Assembly (NCBI RefSeq): GCF_001905095.1
Contig: NZ_LWLS01000083.1
Coordinates: 62,001 to 126,000, forward strand
Reading direction: 5' to 3'
DNA: 64,000 bases
From: Micromonospora sp. CB01531
Lineage (GTDB): Bacteria; Actinomycetota; Actinomycetes; Mycobacteriales; Micromonosporaceae
The notes below the pieces were generated by a model, which did not search any database, was not told where the DNA came from, and saw nothing but the letters and a program-made list of their open reading frames with translations. The position numbers and the translations under genes were made by a program. Below, in pieces: positions 54,681-62,303 of this stretch (within the stretch, counting starts at the first letter, position 1; the number at the start of each line of letters is the position of its first letter).

Positions 54681-54783
54681 CTCGGCTGGTGGCCATAGTT
54701 CGGTCTCCGCGCCGCTCGGCGGCGGTTCGGACCGAATGACGGCCGGTCTGATGCCGCGCCGCGACCCGGAGCCGTCGCTGGTT
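54681..54783 (-). repeat. Dispersed non-coding repeat, copy B
   Basis: Reverse complement begins ACCAGCGACGGCTCCGGGT, contains GTCATTCGGTCCGAACCG and ends ATGGCCACCAGCCGAG, the same blocks as copy A at 33832. Confidence 0.65.
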
Positions 54784-54816
54784 CCCGCTCCGAGCCTACT
54801 GGTGGGGATGGCGCTC

Positions 54817-55482
54817 ATGTCGCGACGTCTGGTCAGTCTGACCCTCGACACCCTCGAGGACCTGCCCCGCCCGTGCCGGCAGTGCGTCTACTGGGAGCTG
54901 GACCCCGTCTCCGCCGACCGGGCGTGCGCCGCCGGCGACCCCGGGCTGGAGAAGGAGGCCTGGATCTCCCAGACGCTGCTGGAATGGGGCTCCTGCGGCA
55001 AACTCGCGTACGTCGACGGCATGCCGGCCGGTTTCGTCATGTACGCCCCGCCGGCGTACGTTCCGCGCTCGATGGCCTTCCCCACCTCGCCGGTCTCGGC
55101 GGACGCCGCGCTGCTGATGACCGCCAACGTGGTGCCCGCCTTCGCCGGCGGCGGCTTGGGCCGGATGCTGGTCCAAGGCGTGGCCCGGGACCTCACCAAG
55201 CGCGGCATCAAGGCGATCGAGGCGTTCGGCGACGCGAAGTTCGGGGACGACGGGGACGACCCCACCCGGGCCTGCCTCGCACCGGCCGACTTCTTCCTGT
55301 CGGTGGGGTTCAAGACGGTCCGCCCGCACCCCCGTTACCCCCGCCTGCGGCTGGAGTTGCGCACCGCGCTCAGCTGGAAGTCCGACGTCGAGTACGCGCT
55401 GGAGAAACTGCTCGGCTCGATGAGCCCGGAGACGTTGCTCCGGCCGGTGCGTCCCGCCCCGGCCACCCGGTCGATGCGCTGA
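54817..55482 (+). CDS. GNAT family N-acetyltransferase with N-terminal CxxC
   Basis: 221 residues from ATG 54817 (MSRRLVSLTLDTLEDLPRPCRQCVYWELDP); ATG 54808 is close. Acetyl-CoA motif AFAGGGLGRMLVQGVARDLTKRG is near residue 115. The N-terminal CRQC pair and the conserved GSCGKLAYVDGMPAGFVMYAPPAYVPR segment resemble the Rv3916c-type protein found beside cwlM in mycobacteria. The acceptor is unknown. It converges on the amidase gene with a 13 nt gap. Confidence 0.85.
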   Translation: MSRRLVSLTLDTLEDLPRPCRQCVYWELDPVSADRACAAGDPGLEKEAWISQTLLEWGSCGKLAYVDGMPAGFVMYAPPAYVPRSMAFPTSPVSADAALLMTANVVPAFAGGGLGRMLVQGVARDLTKRGIKAIEAFGDAKFGDDGDDPTRACLAPADFFLSVGFKTVRPHPRYPRLRLELRTALSWKSDVEYALEKLLGSMSPETLLRPVRPAPATRSMR

Positions 55483-55495
55483 CCGCCCCGCGCCG

Positions 55496-56656
55496 TCAGT
55501 CCACCACCGTGCCGGCGGCGACGATCGCCCGCAGCTCGCTCACGTCGATGGAGCCGGTGGGCACATCCCGCTCGATCGGGAAGTACATCCGCTGCACGGC
55601 GGCGACGATGGCCTCGACGACCTTGTCCCGGAACCGCGGGTCGACCAGCCGGCCCCGATCCTCCGGGGAGGTCAGGTAGCCCACCTCGACCCGGACGGCC
55701 GGCATCCTCGTCAGCCGCAGCAGGTCCCACGCCTTCGCGTGGGTACGGCAGTTCTGCAGCCCGGTCCGGGCCACGATCTCCCGCTGCACCAGCCCGGCCA
55801 GCCGCTCCCCGGTCGCCGAGGTGACGCCGTTGTCGGTGCCGTAGTGGTAGGTGGCGACTCCGTTGGCCGCCGGGTTGGCGTGCCCGTCGGTGTGCAGCGA
55901 GATGAAGACGTCCGCGCCGAGCGAGTTGGCGAGCTGGGCACGATCGGCGTCCGGCAGGCAGGTCTCCGGCGACGGGCCGCGGGTGAGCTGCACCCGTACG
56001 CCGGCTGCGGCGAGCCGCCCCTCCAGCCGGCTGGCCAGGTCGTGCACGATGTCCGCCTCGGTCCAGCGGAGCGGGCCGTCCGGCACCACCACCCCCGGGT
56101 CGGTGCCGCCGTGTCCCGGGTCGATCACCACGGTCCGCCCGACCAGCGTCGGCCCGGCCTGCCGGATGGCGTCGGACTCGCGCAGCCACTGCGGCCGCCC
56201 ACCCACCACCTTCCGGCCGAGGCGGCGCAGCGCGTTCATGGTGTGCGGGCCGCACGCGCCGTCCGGCTTCAGCCCCATCTCCCGCTGGAACTGGGCGACC
56301 GCCCGGGAGGTGCGGATGCCGTAGATGGCGTCGGCCCGGCCCACGTCGTACCCCATCTCCAGGAGACGTTCCTGGAGCGACCGGACGTCCTCGCCGATCA
56401 GCGGCTCGGGCACCGCGTGGTACAGGGTCCGGGCGCCGAACCGCCAGCGGGCCGCGTCCAGCGCCCGCCAGGTCTCCGCCCCGACCCGGCCGTCCACGCT
56501 CAGCCCGCGGGACTGCTGGAACGCCCGGACGGCGCGCTCGGTCTCGGCGTCGAAGTCGTCGCCCTTCCCATCGGCCGGAAGCAGGTCGAGGCCGGTGAGG
56601 ACGGTACGGATCTCGGCCACCGCGGGTCCCCGGTCACCGGGTCGGATGGGACGCAC
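55496..56656 (-). CDS. cwlM: CwlM-like N-acetylmuramoyl-L-alanine amidase
   Basis: 386 residues from GTG 56656. Two peptidoglycan-binding domains (residues ~5-70 with GVDGRVGAETWRAL, and 85-150 with YGIRTSRAVAQFQREMGL) are followed by an Amidase_3 domain (170-360: VVIDPGHGGTDPG, FISLHTDGHANPAANG, RVEVGYLTSPEDRG). Zinc ligands His in DPGHGG, Glu in ADIVHDLASRLE region, His in LHTDG and Glu in RVEVGY are present. No signal peptide is seen. In mycobacteria the gene in this very position (Rv3915, cwlM) encodes an intracellular regulator of MurA. The name rests on synteny and domain order. Confidence 0.85.
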   Translation of the reverse strand: MRPIRPGDRGPAVAEIRTVLTGLDLLPADGKGDDFDAETERAVRAFQQSRGLSVDGRVGAETWRALDAARWRFGARTLYHAVPEPLIGEDVRSLQERLLEMGYDVGRADAIYGIRTSRAVAQFQREMGLKPDGACGPHTMNALRRLGRKVVGGRPQWLRESDAIRQAGPTLVGRTVVIDPGHGGTDPGVVVPDGPLRWTEADIVHDLASRLEGRLAAAGVRVQLTRGPSPETCLPDADRAQLANSLGADVFISLHTDGHANPAANGVATYHYGTDNGVTSATGERLAGLVQREIVARTGLQNCRTHAKAWDLLRLTRMPAVRVEVGYLTSPEDRGRLVDPRFRDKVVEAIVAAVQRMYFPIERDVPTGSIDVSELRAIVAAGTVVD

Positions 56657-56800
56657 GACGACCCCCTCTGCACGGACACTGGCTGGCCGGAGACTCCGAC
56701 GGAGGTGGCCCCCATGGCTGGGGACGCTTACGGAGCGTACCGTGGCCGCTCACTATCGGCTTCCCGTTCGGGCAGGTCGGGATACCCAGCCGGGAAAGCA

Positions 56801-56834
56801 GGAACCCCCGCCGCCGGGTGGCGACGGGGGTTCC
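56801..56834 (-). terminator. trxB-trxA terminator
   Basis: GGAACCCCCG (56801-56810) pairs with CGGGGGTTCC (56825-56834), directly after trxA and before cwlM. Confidence 0.85.
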
Positions 56835-56851
56835 CGTGGTCGTCGATCGGC

Positions 56852-57175
56852 TCAGAGCGCCGACTCGATGAGCTTGACCAGCTCGCCCTTGGGCTTGGCG
56901 CCGGCGATGGACTGCACCGGCTCGCCGTTCTTGAAGATGGTGAGGGTCGGCACCGACATCACCCGGTACGTCCGCGCGGTCTCGGGGTTCTCGTCGATGT
57001 TGAGCTTGACGATGGTGACCTGGTCACCCATCTCGCCCGCGATCTCCTCGAGCAGCGGCGAGACCTTGCGGCACGGCCCGCACCACTCCGCCCAGAAGTC
57101 GACCAGGACCGGCTTGTCGGACTTCAGCACGTCGCTCGCGAAGCTCGCGTCGGTGACCGCCTTGGTTGCTCCCAC
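56852..57175 (-). CDS. trxA: Thioredoxin
   Basis: 107 residues from GTG 57175, with GGAGGAGGGG about 8 nt upstream; a longer frame up to 57265 overlaps trxB and is not family-like. Active site WCGPC is in VDFWAEWCGPCRKVSPLLEEIA, followed by YRVMSVPTLTIFKNGEPV with the cis-proline. It is the electron donor reduced by TrxB and serves ribonucleotide reductase, methionine sulfoxide reductases and others. Placed directly behind trxB (38 nt) in one operon. The order matches Rv3914-Rv3913 of M. tuberculosis. Confidence 0.96.
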   Translation of the reverse strand: MGATKAVTDASFASDVLKSDKPVLVDFWAEWCGPCRKVSPLLEEIAGEMGDQVTIVKLNIDENPETARTYRVMSVPTLTIFKNGEPVQSIAGAKPKGELVKLIESAL

Positions 57176-57213
57176 TATGAACCCCTCCTCCGGGACTTTT
57201 CTGAAGATGTTTC

Positions 57214-58167
57214 TCAGCCTTGCAGGGTGGCGATGAAGCGCTCGGCGTCCAAGGCGGCGGCGCAACCCGTGCCGGCCGCCGTGATCGCCTGCCGGTAGGT
57301 GTGGTCGACCACGTCACCGGCGGCGAAGACGCCCGGCACGTTCGTCCGCGTGCTCGGCGCCTGCACCTTCACGTACCCCTCGTCGTCGAGTTCGATCTGC
57401 CCGCGGAAGAGCTCACTGCGCGGGTCGTGGCCGATCGCCACGAAGACCCCGGTGACGTCGAGCACCTTGGCCTCGCCGGTGTGCACGTTCCGCACCCGGA
57501 CGCCGCTGACCTTGCCGTCGTCGCCGAGGATCTCCTCGACCACGGTGTTCCACTCGACCTTGATCTTGTCGTTGGCGAGCGCGCGGTCGGCCATGATCTT
57601 GCTGGCGCGGAACGAGTCCCGGCGGTGGATGATCGTCACCGACTCGGCGAACCGGGTGAGGAAGCTGGCCTCCTCCATCGCCGAGTCGCCGCCGCCGACC
57701 ACCACGATGTGCTGGTTGCGGAAGAAGAAGCCGTCGCAGGTGGCGCAGGACGACACGCCGTGGCCGAGGTACTCCTGCTCACCCGGCACACCCAGCGGTC
57801 GCCAGGCGGAGCCGGTGGAGAGGATGACGGCCTTCGCCCGGTAGGCCGTCCCGCCCACCCAGACGGTGCTCACCGCGTCCGAGCCGGTCTCGCCGGTGTC
57901 CTTGAGCTCGACCCGGGTCACGTCGTCGGTCAGGAACTCGGCGCCGAACCGCTCGGCCTGCTTGCGCATGTTGTCCATCAGCTCGGGGCCGAGGATGCCG
58001 TCCGCGAAGCCGGGGAAGTTCTCCACCTCGGTGGTCGTCATCAGCGCGCCACCGGACTGCACGCCCTCGATGACGAGCGGCTTGAGGTTGGCGCGCGCGG
58101 CATAGACCGCCGCCGTGTAACCGGCCGGCCCGGAGCCGATGATGATCAGGTTGCGGACCTCGTCCAC
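57214..58167 (-). CDS. trxB: Thioredoxin reductase
   Basis: 317 residues, GTG 58167 chosen for the preceding GGGAGA and the clean start MDEVRNLIIIGSGPAGYT. FAD motif GSGPAGYTAAVYAARA, redox-active CATC in SSCATCDGFFFRN, NADPH motif VVVGGGDSAMEEASFL and the second FAD segment GVFAAGDVVDH are in order. It reduces thioredoxin with NADPH. It is the first gene of the trxB-trxA operon and is separated from the anti-sigma gene by 178 nt with no clear regulatory motif. Confidence 0.96.
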   Translation of the reverse strand: MDEVRNLIIIGSGPAGYTAAVYAARANLKPLVIEGVQSGGALMTTTEVENFPGFADGILGPELMDNMRKQAERFGAEFLTDDVTRVELKDTGETGSDAVSTVWVGGTAYRAKAVILSTGSAWRPLGVPGEQEYLGHGVSSCATCDGFFFRNQHIVVVGGGDSAMEEASFLTRFAESVTIIHRRDSFRASKIMADRALANDKIKVEWNTVVEEILGDDGKVSGVRVRNVHTGEAKVLDVTGVFVAIGHDPRSELFRGQIELDDEGYVKVQAPSTRTNVPGVFAAGDVVDHTYRQAITAAGTGCAAALDAERFIATLQG

Positions 58168-58345
58168 TGCCGTCTCCCGATGTGTGTGTTCGTCACCGGC
58201 GCGCACCGATGTCGATCCCGAGTGCCGACGGCTCAGCGGCGTCGGCGCCTGACTTGCAGAACGTCATCGTACGAAGTGGGGATTCCCGAGCCGGTCATCC
58301 GGTGGGTCACGTCACGTGGCGGGACACGCCCGGGTGACCGTGGCC

Positions 58346-59392
58346 TCACCCTACCCGGGTGCGGAAGCGGGTGTCCGCGCCGGACCCGGGCACCCCGCAC
58401 TCGGCTCCGCTCACCCACGCCCAGCGCTCGCCGCTGCCGTCGACGAAGGTGACGACGAGTGCCGGCCGGCCCTGGAACGACGCGTAGTCGACCAGATCGA
58501 GGGTGATCAACCCGGCTCGGTGCTCGGCGCTGATCGCCCCGAGGCAGGACTCCAGCGCCTCCGGGCGGGTGAGCCGCTCCAGCCCGGCCGCGTCCGACTG
58601 GCGCCGGTCATCGGGCGCCAACCCCGGCCCGTGAACCGCCGAGGGCGAGGCGAGCGTCATGATGCTGCCGGGCAACTGGTCCGGGCTGTAGTCGGTGCCG
58701 CTGTGCTGGGGCGGTGCGGCGGTCCGGAAGGGCGCGCCGGCCCCCTGGGCCAGCTCCGGCTGCGCCCGGCCGGCGGCCGGCCCAGCGTTGTCCGCCATCG
58801 ACGTCACGCCGCGGTTGGCGCCGACCAGGTGGCTGATCCCGAACCCGACCGCGGTGACCGAAGCAGCCGCCAGGGCGACCGGCCCGGCGATCCGGGCCCA
58901 GCGCCGGGAGCGCCGGCCCGGTCCCGTGTTGCGGGCCGGGCGCTCGGCCGGCCGCGTCACCCCGTCTGCACGTCGGGGCTGGGCCGGCACGACGGCCGGC
59001 GGCGACGTCCGAGCGGCGCGGACCTCGGCCGGACGGGAGGAGTCCGGATCCGAACCGACGATCTCGAGGCCGCCCGGCGCGGGCACACCGGCCGGTTCCT
59101 CGGCGTCGGACCCGGCGGCGGCGGTCGGGGCCGGCCCGGCGCCGGCGAGCGCCGCCGTGATCCGCTCCGCCACGGCCAGCGGCAGCTCCGGCGCGGGGGC
59201 GGCAGCCCAGTCGGCCAGGTCGGCGCGGACCAGGTCGACCGCCCGCGCCAGGGCGACGTACGCGTCACCCCAGGCCGGGTCCGACTCGATCAGCCGGGCC
59301 ACCGTGGCCTGCTCCGGGGTGCCGTCCAGCGCGCCGCCGACGTAGTCGGCGAGCAGGTCGGGGTCGACCCCGCTGAACTCCCGGGAAGTCAC
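58346..59392 (-). CDS. Putative anti-sigma factor for SigM
   Basis: 348 residues from GTG 59392, overlapping the sigM stop (GTGA) with AGGAGGAG upstream. The N-terminal cytoplasmic part has DPDLLADYVGGALDGTPEQATVARLIESDPAWGDAY (landmarks YVGGALDGT, WGDAY), like zf-HC2 anti-sigma domains but without the zinc Cys/His. A long Pro/Ala linker, one membrane helix (WARIAGPVALAAASVTAVGFGI, about residue 180-200) and an exported C-terminal domain with ECLG-like ALESCLGAISAEHRAGLITLDLV follow. Position and coupling suggest that it holds SigM inactive, as RsmA (Rv3912) does in mycobacteria. Confidence 0.8.
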   Translation of the reverse strand: MTSREFSGVDPDLLADYVGGALDGTPEQATVARLIESDPAWGDAYVALARAVDLVRADLADWAAAPAPELPLAVAERITAALAGAGPAPTAAAGSDAEEPAGVPAPGGLEIVGSDPDSSRPAEVRAARTSPPAVVPAQPRRADGVTRPAERPARNTGPGRRSRRWARIAGPVALAAASVTAVGFGISHLVGANRGVTSMADNAGPAAGRAQPELAQGAGAPFRTAAPPQHSGTDYSPDQLPGSIMTLASPSAVHGPGLAPDDRRQSDAAGLERLTRPEALESCLGAISAEHRAGLITLDLVDYASFQGRPALVVTFVDGSGERWAWVSGAECGVPGSGADTRFRTRVG

Positions 59393-60120
59393 GTCTCCTC
59401 CTGGCTGGCGTCCCGCCGGGACCACCCCGACGTCGATCCGACGCCCTCGGGCGGCCGGGGGTTCCCCCCGGTGACGCGCGGCACGTCCCTCTTCTCGTCG
59501 GAACCGGTACGCAGGTGCCCGAGGAGCACGGCCAGCCGGGCCCGCCCGCGGGCGCAGCGGCTCTTCACCGTCCCCTCGGCGACACCGAGGATCCGGGCCA
59601 CCTCGGCCACCGGATAGCCCTGCACGTCCACCAGGACCAGCGCGGCCCGCTGCTCGACCGGCAGTTCGGCCAGGGCCTGGCGAACCACCAGGGCGGTGTC
59701 GTGGTCGTGGGCCGGGGCGGCCGGCTCCACCCCGCCGGTGTGCCGGCCGGGCTCCCCGTCGGTGTGCACGCCGTCCGGCAGCGGGACGGTGGCGTGCGTC
59801 TGGCGTCGCCGCATCCGGTCCAGGCAGGCGTTCACCACGATCCGGTGCAGCCAGGTGGTCACCGCCGAGTCGCCGCGGAACCGGGCCGCCGCGCGGTGCG
59901 CCGACAGCAGGGCGTCCTGGAGCGCGTCGGCGGCCTCCTCGCGGTCGCCGAGGGTACGCAGGGCCACCGCCCAGAGCCGGTCCCGGTGCCGGTGGAACAG
60001 CTCGGTAAAGGCGTCCCGGTCGCCGGCGACGTGCGCGCGCAGCAGATCGAGGTCGGACGCCCCGGCCGGCGGCCCGTCCCCGGTCGACGGCTCGGGCGTC
60101 CGCCCCCCGCGACCCGCCAT
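59389..60120 (-). CDS. sigM: ECF sigma factor SigM
   Basis: 243 residues from ATG 60120; GTG 60132 would add four residues. ECF fold: region 2 in DLDLLRAHVAGDRDAFTELFHRHRDRLWAVALRTLGDREEAADALQDALLSAHRA (landmarks REEAADALQDALL), then TTWLHRIVVNACLDRMRRRQ, and region 4 in LAELPVEQRAALVLVDVQGYPVAEVARILGVAEGTVKSRCARGRARL (landmark GVAEGTVKSRCARGRARL). The context (anti-sigma, trxB, trxA, cwlM) is that of mycobacterial sigM. It is read after the pseudokinase gene with a 43 nt gap. Its regulon cannot be told. Confidence 0.92.
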   Translation of the reverse strand: MAGRGGRTPEPSTGDGPPAGASDLDLLRAHVAGDRDAFTELFHRHRDRLWAVALRTLGDREEAADALQDALLSAHRAAARFRGDSAVTTWLHRIVVNACLDRMRRRQTHATVPLPDGVHTDGEPGRHTGGVEPAAPAHDHDTALVVRQALAELPVEQRAALVLVDVQGYPVAEVARILGVAEGTVKSRCARGRARLAVLLGHLRTGSDEKRDVPRVTGGNPRPPEGVGSTSGWSRRDASQEET

Positions 60121-60163
60121 CACCACGTCCACACGAGGCGGCGCGGCAGCCGCGGCCGACGGT

Positions 60164-61774
60164 TCACGACCCCTGGACCGTGATCTCCTGGACCTCCAGC
60201 TTCCAGCCGTCCCCGCTGTCCTTCTTCGGCAGCTCGGTGATCCAGAAGAGCAGGTAGCGGTACTTCTGCTCCGGGTCGAACCCGTTGAACTTCATCGTGT
60301 TGCCGTCGTACTTCTCGAACGGCTGGCCGATCTGGGTCTTGTAGCTGGCGACGAGATCCTTGTCGCCGGACGTGCTGGACGGGAAGTCGTCGGTCCCCGC
60401 GAGCAGTTGGGCCGAGGCGCCGGGGGACAGCACGGCCTCCAGCGACTTGACCGTGTGCGGGGCGCCCAGGTCGATCCAGATCCCCATGCCCTTCTTCAGC
60501 CCGCCGAACTTGCCGTTGTTCCGGTAGCTGGCGGTCGCCCAGCCCTCGTTCTCATCGCCGTCGATCACCTTTTCGGCGTTTTTCACCTCGGCGCGGTCCC
60601 GGCTCTCTGGGTCGATGATCCGGACGTCCTGGATGGTGAGCTTGCGGACCTGGGCGGCCGGCGTGTTCCCGGCTTCGGCGGGCGCACTGCTGGACGGACG
60701 GGCCACCGGCTCCTTCGGCTGCTTCTTGTCGTCGCCGCCGAGCATGCTGATCCCGATGAGAAGCCCGACCAGGGCCACCGCCAGCAGCCCGGCGACACCC
60801 ACGGCCACCTTGCGGCCACCGGCGACGGCCAGCGGCGACGGCTCCTCGCCCGGTTCGGCGGTGAAGCGCAGCGGGCCGGTCGGCTCCAGGAAGTGGTCGT
60901 CGGTGGGGACGTCCAGCCGGCTCAGCTCGGCGGCCAGCACGTCCGACGACGGCGGGGCGATCTCCGGGTCGAGCAGGTCCATGGTGAGGTCGTCGAGGTA
61001 CGCCGGCACGCCGGCGCGTACCTGCCGGGGTGCGGCGATGGCGCCGCTGGCGTCGCGGACCGCGTCCGGGATCGCGGCGCGGCCGTGCCCGGCCGTGGCG
61101 CCGTGCAGCGGGGCTTCGCCGTGCGGCCAGTGCCCGGTCAGGGCGAAGTAGAGCACCCCGCCGACCGCCCGGAGGTCGTTCTCCTGGCTGTCCGCGCCGT
61201 CGGTACGCGCGTCCGCCAGCACCACCCGGCCGTCGTCGCTGATCATGACAGTGCCGGGATGCAGGTTGCCGTGCACCATGCCGGTGGCGTGCACCGCGGC
61301 GAGAGCGCTGGCCACGGAGTTACCGATGGCGGTCGCCCGGGCCGGGTCCAGCGGACCGTCGGCGGCGACCATCTCGCGCAGGGACTGGCCGTCCACCCAC
61401 TCGCGCACGACGTACGCCCGGTCGGCCTCGTCGATGGCGTCGTAGACGCCGACCAGATTGGGGTGGATCACCCGGCTGGCCGCGACGGCGGCCTGGAGCA
61501 TCTCGGTGGCGGAGTCGCCACCCGGGTAGCGGAGGACCACCGCGACGGGACGGCGCAGCACGACGTCGACCCCGCGCCACACCAGCCGACCCGCACTGTC
61601 GTTGTTGATGTGCTCGACCAGCTCATACCGCTCGGCAAGGAGCTCACCGACCGTGGGAGCACCGAAGGTCATGACCGGAGGGGCAGTCTCCTCCGCCTCC
61701 TGACCCTCGCCGACCTGGGTCACCCGTCCTCCCTCGGTGATCGTGTCGATCGATGGACCCGTGCTGCTGGGCAT
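60164..61774 (-). CDS. MviN-type pseudokinase with exported discoidin-like domain
   Basis: 536 residues from ATG 61774, AGGAAG upstream. An N-terminal kinase fold lacks the catalytic residues: VAVV (77-80) replaces the VAVK lysine, HGN (168-170) replaces HRD and LADAR (186-190) replaces DFG. Hence a pseudokinase. A membrane helix follows (about 330-353, VAGLLAVALVGLLIGISML), and then an exported domain with LTIQDVRIIDPESRDRAEV, GIWIDLGAPHTVKSLEAVL and LEVQEITVQGS, similar to a jelly-roll/discoidin-like fold. In M. tuberculosis the same domains form the C terminus of MviN (Rv3910); here they are a separate gene downstream of murJ. It probably regulates lipid II flipping by binding an FHA protein, which is inferred. 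Confidence 0.85.
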   Translation of the reverse strand: MPSSTGPSIDTITEGGRVTQVGEGQEAEETAPPVMTFGAPTVGELLAERYELVEHINNDSAGRLVWRGVDVVLRRPVAVVLRYPGGDSATEMLQAAVAASRVIHPNLVGVYDAIDEADRAYVVREWVDGQSLREMVAADGPLDPARATAIGNSVASALAAVHATGMVHGNLHPGTVMISDDGRVVLADARTDGADSQENDLRAVGGVLYFALTGHWPHGEAPLHGATAGHGRAAIPDAVRDASGAIAAPRQVRAGVPAYLDDLTMDLLDPEIAPPSSDVLAAELSRLDVPTDDHFLEPTGPLRFTAEPGEEPSPLAVAGGRKVAVGVAGLLAVALVGLLIGISMLGGDDKKQPKEPVARPSSSAPAEAGNTPAAQVRKLTIQDVRIIDPESRDRAEVKNAEKVIDGDENEGWATASYRNNGKFGGLKKGMGIWIDLGAPHTVKSLEAVLSPGASAQLLAGTDDFPSSTSGDKDLVASYKTQIGQPFEKYDGNTMKFNGFDPEQKYRYLLFWITELPKKDSGDGWKLEVQEITVQGS

Positions 61775-62034
61775 GTGGCTTCCTGCTCTGCCTTCGAAGG
61801 AACCGGCAGACCGGCGTCGACGTCCCCGTCGGCACCTGCCGTACCCGTCGAGACCGACCTTACCCGGGATGCCCGGTTCCTCGACATGTCATCTTCCCGC
61901 CGTAGCCGGTGGGACGCCAGTGACCGGGGCGGTCGACCGGGTCACGGTCGCGTCCCATTTCGGCGTTGGCACACGCACCAGCCAATCTAGAGGTTGGCAA
62001 CAACTGGTCGGCGCAGGGGCTTCGACGACGCCGG

Positions 62035-62112
62035 CTCGGCTGGCGGCCACAATTCGGCCGCCGCGGCGCTCCGGACCGAACGCAGGCCGGTGTGGCACCG
62101 CGCAGCGACCTG
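62035..62112 (-). repeat. Dispersed non-coding repeat, copy C
   Basis: On the minus strand: CCGGCCTGCGTTCGGTCC, then GGCCGAATTGTGGCCGCC and AGCCGAGC. It is more diverged than copies A and B. Confidence 0.55.
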
Positions 62113-62195
62113 GCGTCGTCGCCCGGTGTGGCGGGCCCCGCGACGCCTCGGCGGATTCCCCCGGTCAGGAGGGTCATCCTCATCCTTACGGTTGG

Positions 62196-62247
62196 TTGTC
62201 CACAGGCCGAGTGGCCCACTGGGCCGGGAAACTTCGAGTTATCCACA
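62196..62247. other. Two DnaA boxes upstream of the pseudokinase gene
   Basis: TTGTCCACA (62196-62204) and TTATCCACA (62239-62247), both perfect. About 23 kb from oriC. Confidence 0.65.
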
Positions 62248-62303
62248 GCCGTATCCCCAGGCTGGTGATCCTCGTTCACTGTCCGTCGCCGAGGTTGGTC
62301 GGG

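Larger units (their letters stand above)
61775..62303. other. Spacer between murJ and the pseudokinase gene
   Basis: 529 nt with no credible gene. It holds copy C of the dispersed repeat (62035-62112) and two perfect DnaA boxes (62196, 62239). Confidence 0.55.
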
